NCBI GenBank assembly: GCA_050302275.1
Contig: JBNLAT010000027.1
Location: 1 to 40,557 of the forward strand
Length of the DNA stretch: 40,557 nucleotides
Source: JAPHTQ01 sp050302275
Lineage (GTDB): Bacteria; Pseudomonadota; Gammaproteobacteria; Thiohalomonadales; Thiohalomonadaceae
Direction of reading: 5' to 3'
Part shown: piece by piece, positions 33,627 to 40,557 of the stretch
Layout of the letters: the number at the start of each line of letters is the position of its first letter
Numbering within the stretch: position 1 is the first letter of the stretch
Notes under the pieces: generated by a model
What the model saw: the letters and a program-made list of their open reading frames with translations, nothing else
Database searches by the model: none
What the model was told of the DNA's origin: nothing
Position numbers and translations under genes: made by a program

Positions 33627-35683
33627 TGGGGCAGTTCGACGCACTGTTTCAACCGATTACGCTAAATAAGCTGACTATTCGCAACCGTATTGTCAGTACC
33701 GCGCACGCCGAGGTGTATGCCGAAGACGGTGGAATGACCACCGAACGGTACGTTCGTTACTATGAGGAGAAGGCCAAGGGGGGCGTCGGTCTGGCTATCT
33801 GCGGCGGCTCCAGTCCGGTGTCGATTGACAGCCCCCACAGTTGGTGGAAGTCGGTGAACGTCAGTACCGACCGGATTGTCCCCTATTTCCGCAACCTCTC
33901 GGATGCGATGCACAAGCATGGCGCCAAGATCATGATCCAGCTGACCCACATGGGTCGTCGCACCCGGTGGGATGGTGCCGATTGGCCCAACCTCATCACC
34001 CCAAGTGGCGTACGTGAACCGGTGCATCGGGGTACCGCCAAGACGATAGAGATTGAAGATATCCAGCGCGTCATCCACGACTTCGCGCAAGCTGTTCGTC
34101 GAGTCAAAGAGGGGGGGCTGGATGGCGCGGAGATTTCAGCGGCCCACCAACATCTGATCGATCAGTTCTGGAGCCCGCGCACCAACCACCGGACCGACGA
34201 GTATGGTGGATCTCTGGAGAACCGCCTTCGCTTCGGTATGCAGGTGTTCGAAGCAATCCGCAATGAGGTCGGCAGGGATTTCTGCGTGGGTCTGCGCATG
34301 TGCGGGGACGAATTCCATGAGGATGGCCTGAGCCATGAGGACCTGAAGGAAATTGCACGGGCCTATTCCGATTCCGGGCTCGTCGACTTCATCAGTGTCG
34401 TTGGATCGGGTGCCGATACCCACAACACCATTGCCAATGTGATACCTAACATGGCCTACCCCCCGGAACCCTTCCTGCATCTGGCCGCTGGCATCAAAGA
34501 GGTGGTCAGCGTGCCGGTGATGCATGCGCAGAACATTAAGGACCCGGTTCAGGCCCAGCGCATACTCAAAGAGGGGTATGTCGATATGGTGGGCATGACC
34601 CGTGCGCACATCGCGGACCCCTACCTGGTGACCAAAATACGTGAAGGCAGGGTCGACCAGATTCGCCAATGTGTCGGCGCGAACTACTGTATTGACCGTC
34701 AGTATCAGGGTCTGGACGTGCTGTGTGTTCAGAACGCAGCAACCAGCCGTGAGCAGACCATGCCGCATGTATTTGAGAAAGCGTCGCGCCGTCGCCGTGT
34801 GGCGGTGGTCGGTGGTGGGCCGGCTGGCATGGAAGCGGCGCGTGTCTGTGCGGAGCGTGGGCACGAGGTGATTCTGTTCGAGAGGCAGAATGAACTGGGT
34901 GGCCAGATCACCATTGCGTCAAAGGCACCGGTGCGAGATCAAATGGCTGGCATCACACGCTGGATGAACATGGAACTCAAACGGCTTGGGGTTGAAATCC
35001 GTCTCGGGACTGCCGCCACACCCGAGCTGTTGGATGAGCTTGATGCGGAAATCGTCGTCCTCGCCACCGGTGGTACACCGAACCTTCAGGAACATGCCAA
35101 ATGGGGTGCGGCGGACGGCTTGGTCATCAGTAGCTGGGATATCCTGACCGGCAAAGTGGTACCGGCGAAGAACGTGCTGGTGTATGACGCTATCAGCCAG
35201 TTCGCAGGAGTGACCTGTGCCGATTTTCTGGCCGCCAAGGGCAGCCTTGTGGAACTGGTGACGCCGGATGTGCGCGTCGGTGACGATCTCGGTGGGACCA
35301 CCTTTCCCATCTATTTACGCCGCCTCTATTCGGCTGATGTGATCATGACACCAAATCTTGAGCTGACCGAGGTCTATCGCGAGGGTGAACAACTGGTTGC
35401 AGTGTTGCGAAACGAGTACACCGGAAGCGAGGAAGAGCGCGTGGTGGATCAGATCGTGGTTGAAAACGGTACCACACCGGTCGAAGAGCTGTATTGGGCG
35501 CTGAAGGCCAGGTCGCGGAACCAGGGGCAGATCGATCTTGAGGCGCTGTACGCCGCTCAGCCTCAACCCGCGCTGGCCGAGCCGGGAGATGGGTTCCTGT
35601 TGTACCGGATTGGCGACTGCGTCTCGATGCGCAATATTCACGCAGCCATCTATGACGCGCTGCGGTTGTGCAAAGACTTCTGA
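33626..35683 (+). CDS. dgcA: dimethylglycine demethylase subunit DgcA
   Basis: The 685-residue flavoprotein resembles trimethylamine dehydrogenase: an OYE-type TIM barrel (about 1-330; QLTHMGRRTRWDG, AAHQHLIDQFWSPRTNHRTD) that binds FMN, and a C-terminal NAD/FAD-like domain beginning RRVAVVGGGPAGMEAARV. It oxidises dimethylglycine to sarcosine, passing electrons to DgcB or ETF. The cluster loop reads CVGANYCIDRQ...LC, so C349, C355 and C367 are present but the position matching the second ligand cysteine of TMADH is A352. A GTG or other start is not needed, because ATG overlaps the upstream stop. Confidence 0.94.
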   Translation: MGQFDALFQPITLNKLTIRNRIVSTAHAEVYAEDGGMTTERYVRYYEEKAKGGVGLAICGGSSPVSIDSPHSWWKSVNVSTDRIVPYFRNLSDAMHKHGAKIMIQLTHMGRRTRWDGADWPNLITPSGVREPVHRGTAKTIEIEDIQRVIHDFAQAVRRVKEGGLDGAEISAAHQHLIDQFWSPRTNHRTDEYGGSLENRLRFGMQVFEAIRNEVGRDFCVGLRMCGDEFHEDGLSHEDLKEIARAYSDSGLVDFISVVGSGADTHNTIANVIPNMAYPPEPFLHLAAGIKEVVSVPVMHAQNIKDPVQAQRILKEGYVDMVGMTRAHIADPYLVTKIREGRVDQIRQCVGANYCIDRQYQGLDVLCVQNAATSREQTMPHVFEKASRRRRVAVVGGGPAGMEAARVCAERGHEVILFERQNELGGQITIASKAPVRDQMAGITRWMNMELKRLGVEIRLGTAATPELLDELDAEIVVLATGGTPNLQEHAKWGAADGLVISSWDILTGKVVPAKNVLVYDAISQFAGVTCADFLAAKGSLVELVTPDVRVGDDLGGTTFPIYLRRLYSADVIMTPNLELTEVYREGEQLVAVLRNEYTGSEEERVVDQIVVENGTTPVEELYWALKARSRNQGQIDLEALYAAQPQPALAEPGDGFLLYRIGDCVSMRNIHAAIYDALRLCKDF

Positions 35684-35751
35684 ACCGATGGGATATCAGT
35701 CAGATCGATCGCCGTTCTTGGTGACTTGGCTGCCGGGTATCGGAGCTTGAG

Positions 35752-37653
35752 ATGACGCCAACGTTACAAGGCGTGATTTCGGTCTTGGTTCTGGCCGCAT
35801 TGCTGCTCGGGCTGGTCGGAGCAGTTCGCCGGGTCGCATTGTGGCGAAGCGGTAAACCGGCTTCAGTGGCTTTGCTGCCCGGCCTGCTGGCCATGCCGCG
35901 CCGCTACCTGGTCGACCTGCATCACGTGGTGGCGCGCGACCGCTACATGGCCAATACCCATGTGCTTACCGCCGGGGGCTTTGTGGCATCGCTGGTATTG
36001 ATCCCGATGGTTCATGTTGCAGGGCTAAATCAGCGTTGGGTAACGTGGCTGCTGTTTGCTGCGCTGTCAGGCATGTTGGTCGGTGCGGTGTTCGTTGCCC
36101 GGCGCAGATTGAGCGGGCGACCACCTCGATTGTCCACCGGCCCGTGGAACCGGTTACCAGCGAGTCTGCTCGCGTTCTCAGCCGGGTTCCTGCTGCTGAC
36201 GTTACCGATGGCCGGCGTCCTGTCCGCCAATACCTGGGGATGGCTCGGCCTGACGGTCCTGATCTTGCTCGTTGTCTGGGGCTTGACCGAGATGGTCTTT
36301 GGTATGGGTTGGGCTGGACCGATGAAGCACGCCTTTGCCGGTGCGCTGCATTTGGCTTTCCATCCACGTCCCGAGCGTTTCGGCGGGGGGCTTTCGACCG
36401 ATCTGCGACCGCTTGATCTCAGTGCATCCAAGTTGGGGGTTGAGGCACCAAGAGATTTCGCCTGGAACCGGTTGCTCGGGTTTGATGCATGTGTTCAATG
36501 CGGTCGTTGTGAAGCGGCCTGTCCGGCCTATGCCGCCGGCCAGCCGCTGAATCCGAAAAAACTGGTGCAGGATCTGGTCGTCGGCCTCTCGGGTGCCGGG
36601 AGTGATTCCGGTTACAGGGGAAACCATCACCCGGGGCGCCAGTCTGGTCAGGCTTCTGGGTCTCCGGACAAAGCCATTGTTCCGCAACTGATCGCACCCG
36701 AAACATTGTGGTCCTGCACCACCTGCCGCTCCTGCGTCTACGAATGTCCGATGATGATCGAGCATGTCGATGCTATTGTTGAAATGCGCCGTTTTTTGAC
36801 TCTGGAAAAGGGCCGGACTGCCGGTAAAGGTGCGGAGGTGCTCGAACAATTGCGTGCGACCGATAATCCGAATGGCTACGATCCGGCAAACCGTGCGATC
36901 TGGGCGGCCGATCTCAGTATTCCCACGCTGGCGGATCAGAAGACCACGGACCTGTTGCTGTGGGCAGGTGACGGTGCATTTGATTTGCGTAGCCAACGGA
37001 CACTGCGCGCACTGGTTAAAGCCCTGCGTGTTGCGGAGATTGACTTCGCGTATCTCGGGAACGAAGAGCTGGACTGTGGAGATGTTGCCCGGCGGCTGGG
37101 TGACGAGGCCGTCTTCGCCGAGCTGGCACAGCGCAATATCGCGACGCTGTCAAAGTACCAATTTAAGCGCATAGTGACCGCCGACCCCCATGCGTTGCAT
37201 GTACTGCGTAATGAGTATCCCGCATTTGGCGGACAGTTCAACGTAATTCACCATACAGCGTTGCTGGCAGAGCTTCTCGAACAGGGCAGACTGACGCCGC
37301 AGAAGTCACTCCAGGAGCGAGTGACCTACCACGATCCCTGCTACCTTGGTCGCTATAACGGAGAAACCGATGCACCGCGCACAGTACTCAGGATGTTGGG
37401 TGTGGAGATGCACGAAATGGAACGCCACGGTTTGCGTTCACGCTGTTGTGGCGGTGGTGGTGGTGCTCCGGTTACGGATATTCCGGGCGAAAAACGTATC
37501 CCGGACATCCGCATGGATGATGCCCGCACCACCGGTGTTGGTGTAGTGGCTGTCGCGTGCCCGAACTGCGCGGTCATGCTCGAGGGCGTGGTGGGTCCTC
37601 GTCCTGAAGTGCGTGACGTGGTCGAACTCCTGGTTGATACCTTGGGCACCTGA
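35752..37653 (+). CDS. dgcB: dimethylglycine demethylase subunit DgcB, membrane Fe-S protein
   Basis: The 633 residues have about five membrane segments in the first 185 residues (5-25, 72-90, 97-115, 138-155, 163-180). Two [4Fe-4S] motifs follow: CVQCGRCEAAC (247-257) and CTTCRSCVYEC (322-332). The C-terminal CCG domain has YHDPCYLGRY and RCCGGGGG plus CPNC, a heterodisulfide-reductase-like module. It probably carries electrons from DgcA or the ETF to the quinone pool. GGAG lies seven bases before ATG 35752, and 68 bases separate it from dgcA. Confidence 0.93.
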   Translation: MTPTLQGVISVLVLAALLLGLVGAVRRVALWRSGKPASVALLPGLLAMPRRYLVDLHHVVARDRYMANTHVLTAGGFVASLVLIPMVHVAGLNQRWVTWLLFAALSGMLVGAVFVARRRLSGRPPRLSTGPWNRLPASLLAFSAGFLLLTLPMAGVLSANTWGWLGLTVLILLVVWGLTEMVFGMGWAGPMKHAFAGALHLAFHPRPERFGGGLSTDLRPLDLSASKLGVEAPRDFAWNRLLGFDACVQCGRCEAACPAYAAGQPLNPKKLVQDLVVGLSGAGSDSGYRGNHHPGRQSGQASGSPDKAIVPQLIAPETLWSCTTCRSCVYECPMMIEHVDAIVEMRRFLTLEKGRTAGKGAEVLEQLRATDNPNGYDPANRAIWAADLSIPTLADQKTTDLLLWAGDGAFDLRSQRTLRALVKALRVAEIDFAYLGNEELDCGDVARRLGDEAVFAELAQRNIATLSKYQFKRIVTADPHALHVLRNEYPAFGGQFNVIHHTALLAELLEQGRLTPQKSLQERVTYHDPCYLGRYNGETDAPRTVLRMLGVEMHEMERHGLRSRCCGGGGGAPVTDIPGEKRIPDIRMDDARTTGVGVVAVACPNCAVMLEGVVGPRPEVRDVVELLVDTLGT

Positions 37654-37668
37654 GGGAGAATCGGACCA

Positions 37669-38916
37669 GTGAACGACACACAGCGCTTCCCCAAACGTCG
37701 CGACCCGCGCGCATCCAGGAAGGGTCAGGTCGAAAATAACGGTAGGCTGCGGATCAACCGCGCGCTGCCGGTGCAATCGCCAGCCAACGCCGAGGTACGC
37801 AGAGAGTCCTCCCGTGTTGGCGCTCCTCTGCGACGGGATCCGCGTGCTGATCGAAACATTCACACCGGTCCATCAGGTCGTCAGCGCGTGGCGCGACATG
37901 GTTTGGTTGCGACTGGTACTGCCTTTATCGACAGCACAGTTGAAGCTGGTCCCCGTATTGTACGGAACGACGAGCCGGCATTCCTGGTTTGCGTGGCACC
38001 CGACCTGCCAGGAGGGCGTCTGAGCGGTCATGACCGGGATCTTCTTGGCGTGGCGCGGGGGCTGGCAGGCGAAGGTGGGGGTGCGGTATTGGCCGTTCTG
38101 TTCGGATCGCCAAAAGATGATCTGGGGGCGGCAGGTGCCGATCGTGTTGTCCAATTCGATGATCCGCGCCTGGCCGGCTATGCACCTGAGTTGCGAGCCG
38201 CTGCCGTGGTAGCGACCGCCGAACAGACGGCCAGCCGCTACCTGTTGTTTCCCGACAGCGCCGACGGTGGCGGTGAGCTGGGACGTCGCGTAGCAACTAA
38301 ACTCGGTGAACGTCCGGCCACTGGCGCATGGCGGGTCGATTCTCAGCACACAACATGCCGTATCGCTGGTGGTCGTAAGGATCAGATCCGGCCGACTCCG
38401 CGGGTGTTACTGGTTTTGGCCGAAGCTGCTGATCCGGTTAGCGATGTACAATACGAGGCAAGGCATATGCCTGCGCCGACAGTGGATGCCTCGCCCATGT
38501 TAAAAGACGCTGGGCGAATAGCGGTAGATCCCAATGACGTTGCACTGGCCGAAGCGGAATTCATCGTGTCTGCTGGAAACGGTGTGCACGACTGGGAGGC
38601 ATTTCATCAACTGGCAACCGTATTGGGCGCTGCAGAAGCTGGCAGCCGTGTGGTTGTCGATGCGGGCATGCTTCCACGGTCCCGGCAGGTTGGCGCGACC
38701 GGAACACTCGTGACTGCTCGCGGTTACCTCGCATTCGGTATTTCGGGTGCGCCGCAGCACCTGCAGGGAATCACCCAGTGCGACCACGTCATTGCAGTCA
38801 ACACCGAACTCGGTTGCGACATGATGAAGCGCGCGAGCCTGTCTGTGGTAGGGGATGCGCAGGCCATCATGCCGGAGTTGATCAAGTTGGTGGAGGCGGA
38901 GCGGAAAAATGCTTGA
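37669..38916 (+). CDS. electron transfer flavoprotein alpha-like subunit of the dgc cluster
   Basis: This 415-residue protein has the EtfA FAD domain at the C-terminus (about 265-405): GSRVVVDAGM, RQVGATGTLVTA, YLAFGISGAPQHLQGI and VVGDAQAIMPELI. The N-terminal 75 residues are strongly basic and hold the hexapeptide RRDPRA twice (10-15 and 55-60), unlike normal EtfA of about 310 residues. It would bind FAD and serve DgcA rather than acyl-CoA dehydrogenases. The start is GTG 37669 with GAGGGAG nine bases before it. It overlaps the beta gene by eight bases. Confidence 0.88.
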   Translation: MNDTQRFPKRRDPRASRKGQVENNGRLRINRALPVQSPANAEVRRESSRVGAPLRRDPRADRNIHTGPSGRQRVARHGLVATGTAFIDSTVEAGPRIVRNDEPAFLVCVAPDLPGGRLSGHDRDLLGVARGLAGEGGGAVLAVLFGSPKDDLGAAGADRVVQFDDPRLAGYAPELRAAAVVATAEQTASRYLLFPDSADGGGELGRRVATKLGERPATGAWRVDSQHTTCRIAGGRKDQIRPTPRVLLVLAEAADPVSDVQYEARHMPAPTVDASPMLKDAGRIAVDPNDVALAEAEFIVSAGNGVHDWEAFHQLATVLGAAEAGSRVVVDAGMLPRSRQVGATGTLVTARGYLAFGISGAPQHLQGITQCDHVIAVNTELGCDMMKRASLSVVGDAQAIMPELIKLVEAERKNA

Positions 38917-39667
38917 AATAGTTGCCATGGTGTCGGTCGGAAGGCATCCGGCGTCAGGACGTCCTCAACGCGCCCCGTTGGATGCACGCGCTGTGGAAAT
39001 GGGTTTGGCATTAAGCGGTTCCAGCCTGCAACTGGTTCATGCAGGAGAACCGGACAGTCCGGCACTTCGTGACTATTTGGGCATGGGGGTGCCATCGATA
39101 ACCGTATTGCAGCAACCTCCCGACAGTGATGCGGTGCCGCCTTTGCTGCGCTGGGCGCGAACAAGGCGGCCGGGATTGGTTCTGGTGGGCTGTCATGCGG
39201 ACGGCGGTGAGGACTCCGGTATGATTCCCTTTCTCCTGGCGCAGGCACTGGGCTGCGCAGTGGTGACAAATGCCACCAAGATTGAGGTTCAGGGTGAGCA
39301 CCTAGAGATCGTGCAGGCTTTGCCGCGCGGCCAGCGTCGCCGAATCAATGTTGCGTTGCCATGCGTGGTCGCAGTAGGTGCTTCAGCGCCAGCGCCGCGC
39401 CAAAGTGCCTACGCTGTGGCGCGGCGTGGCAGTATACGAGTCGAGAACAACGAAGGTGTGGAAACCAGGGCCGAGCAGTGGAAGACTCAGGATGCGCGGA
39501 AGCGGCCGAAGCGGCTAAAAGTCGTCAAAGCCAAGAGTGCCTCGGAGCGTTTTATGGCAGCCACTGCGGTACAGGGAGGGGGAAAGACAATACGTGGTGT
39601 ATCCGCTACCGACGCGGCACGGGAAATCTATACCTATCTCAAAGAAGAAGGGTTGGTAAAACCGTAA
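38909..39667 (+). CDS. electron transfer flavoprotein beta-like subunit of the dgc cluster
   Basis: The 252-residue EtfB-like protein is shown by VGRHP near the N-terminus, LDARAVEMGLAL, GCHADGGEDSGMIPFLLAQA and ATKIEVQGEHLEIVQALPRG, with the C-terminal VSATDAAREIYTYLKEEGLV. The last third is rich in Lys and Arg (KTQDARKRPKRLKVVKAK). It would pair with the EtfA-like protein, to which it is translationally coupled. It is the last gene of the dgc unit; no good terminator hairpin with a T-run was found in the following 170 bases. Confidence 0.88.
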   Translation: MLEIVAMVSVGRHPASGRPQRAPLDARAVEMGLALSGSSLQLVHAGEPDSPALRDYLGMGVPSITVLQQPPDSDAVPPLLRWARTRRPGLVLVGCHADGGEDSGMIPFLLAQALGCAVVTNATKIEVQGEHLEIVQALPRGQRRRINVALPCVVAVGASAPAPRQSAYAVARRGSIRVENNEGVETRAEQWKTQDARKRPKRLKVVKAKSASERFMAATAVQGGGKTIRGVSATDAAREIYTYLKEEGLVKP

Positions 39668-39835
39668 AGGCCTTGCTCTCGTACTGGCATATGGCCAATC
39701 TCATACCAACAGGCCAACGTTTGTCTCAGCCCGTTGCATGCGGTAGCCACGCACGCTCAAAACACAGCGCGTCTGAAAGTGAAATACTGGCTATCAAAGC
39801 CTGCTCAAAGTGATCGGCGCTCACTCCCTCGCTAA

Positions 39836-40100
39836 GGAACCTCTGATTAAATCCCATGTTCTCTCTGCGCGGCCTCAAGCGTGCAGCTGCAAGGCGTGCT
39901 GTGCAGCCAATGGCCCGAGTCCTTGGCAAGCAGCATAACGCAGCAGATGTACGCTTCAGGCCACGCCCTGCGGGGCAGGAGGAGCGATCCGCATGCTTCG
40001 TTGCAGCTTTGCACCAGGTCACGACATGGCTTCAAAGCTGAGCCTTGCCTGCGAATCGCTCCTGCTGCCAGAGAGGGCATGGGATTTAATCAGAGGTTCC
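39836..40100 (+). mobile_element. MITE with 23-bp terminal inverted repeats and CTAA target duplication
   Basis: The left end begins GGAACCTCTGATTAAATCCC (39836-39858) and the right end (40078-40100) is its perfect 23-bp reverse complement, ending GGTTCC. CTAA at 39832-39835 is repeated at 40101-40104 as a 4-bp target duplication. The 265-bp element has no transposase gene, so it is non-autonomous. A CTAA duplication fits the YTAR target of IS5-group elements, which may supply the transposase. Perfect ends suggest recent insertion. It lies between the dgc cluster and a small gene. ORFs inside it are not supported. Confidence 0.92.
39904..40031 (+). repeat. core sequence of the MITE, similar to 20088-20217
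   Basis: About 128 bases inside the MITE align by eye at roughly 70% identity with 20088-20217. It is the better-preserved of the two copies because the flanking inverted ends are intact here and lost there. Confidence 0.6.
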
Positions 40101-40133
40101 CTAAGCAGAGAGCGAGCAGGTCACATCTGAGGT

Positions 40134-40340
40134 TTACTGTGGCGGCCGATAGGCAACGATGACACCGCCAAATTCCTGCTCGGCAGACCTCAGTTCGGCG
40201 ATTTGCTCTCGGTTCAGTTTGGCATAAGGAGGATCGGGTTCCAGGGCGATCAGCGTGACCCCCAATTTCTCTTCCAGGGCCTGTAGCCGGGCCAGTTTGG
40301 TGTGGTCCAGAGGTGCAGGGTGCATGTCTTGATAAGGCAT
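40134..40340 (-). CDS. small hypothetical protein
   Basis: A 68-residue cytosolic protein with a predicted amphipathic helical middle (HTKLARLQALEEKLGVTLIAL) and a C-terminal FGGVIVAYRPPQ. No family was recognised. AGGAG lies about nine bases before ATG 40340 and base composition matches coding DNA, so it is probably real. It starts just beyond the MITE and runs toward it; its stop is about 30 bases from the MITE right end. Confidence 0.6.
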   Translation of the reverse strand: MPYQDMHPAPLDHTKLARLQALEEKLGVTLIALEPDPPYAKLNREQIAELRSAEQEFGGVIVAYRPPQ

Positions 40341-40468
40341 GTTTCGAGCTCCTATCTATCGTTGGGGGAGCCACCAAGATACCTCAAGTCATTCAATCTG
40401 TCAGACGTTCCCCAGCCAGCAATCCTCGTCAGAGGGTTGCAATCGTAAGTATCATCTTGAGGTGCGTA

Positions 40469-40557
40469 ATGATTGGATCATTGATCATCAAACTCTGGGA
40501 GCAAGAATCACTAACCAGGCCATTCCGGGAACCCTGCCGTCGGCAGTGGACAGTTGG
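40469..40557 (+). CDS. possible partial ORF at the window edge
   Basis: ATG 40469 is preceded by GAGGTG at short spacing, and the frame stays open for 29 codons to the window edge (MIGSLIIKLWEQESLTRPF...). No motif is recognisable and the open length is too short to be sure. It is listed only because of the binding site. Confidence 0.25.
   Translation, partial: MIGSLIIKLWEQESLTRPFREPCRRQWTV

Noticed and set aside
39847..40162. Several 61-98 codon ORFs within and across the MITE
   Set aside because: They cover inverted ends and repeat core, have no ribosome binding sites and no family match.

Overview
The window looks like a chromosomal segment of a gammaproteobacterium. The basis is the tRNA-Phe with an encoded CCA end, the DnaQ-like exonuclease/DUF294 pair next to a BCCT carrier, the Pseudomonas-like dimethylglycine and sarcosine gene sets, and the moderately GC-rich coding style. 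Genus cannot be assigned from the sequence alone; a marine, halophilic or microaerobic betaine user would fit.

Layout. 1-1517: the start of a radical SAM gene (AmrS type), tRNA-Phe with a terminator, a frameshifted remnant of a type I restriction hsdM, and otherwise non-coding DNA. 1518-5833: a Na+/betaine-type BCCT carrier, convergent with an exonuclease/DUF294 pair. 6252-19825 (+): an atypical folK homologue, NAD-linked formate dehydrogenase (a fused FdsG-FdsB protein plus FdsA), glyA, sdaA, a GFA-fold protein and soxBDAG (sarcosine oxidase). 20340-22336 (-): purU-folD. 22701-28860 (+): a corrinoid protein, a DUF1638 protein, a small 'virulence factor' family protein, MetV-like and MetF proteins, a methyl-THF:corrinoid methyltransferase and a corrinoid reductive activator (RACo). 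28861-31747 (-): a GbdR-like regulator and a non-pyrrolysine MttB-family methyltransferase (MtgB type). 32104-39667 (+): the dgc cluster (M19 dipeptidase homologue, V4R/DUF5943 protein, DgcA, DgcB, EtfA-like, EtfB-like). 39668-40557: a 265-bp MITE with 23-bp inverted ends and a CTAA target duplication, a small hypothetical gene, and a possible partial ORF.

How the genes work together (inferred). Glycine betaine enters by the BCCT carrier. No Rieske betaine monooxygenase (GbcAB) is present here. Instead MtgB, the corrinoid protein and MtgA would move the first methyl to tetrahydrofolate, with RACo repairing oxidised cobalamin. Dimethylglycine is demethylated by DgcAB with a dedicated ETF, sarcosine by SoxBDAG, and glycine goes through GlyA and SdaA to pyruvate. 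Methyl-THF is oxidised by MetVF and FolD, PurU releases formate, and FdsGB/FdsA oxidises formate to CO2 with NADH. The window therefore encodes a nearly complete betaine-to-pyruvate-plus-CO2 route. It joins an acetogen/methanogen-style corrinoid first step to an aerobic Pseudomonas-style DMG/sarcosine pathway, and this hybrid is the most interesting system in the window.
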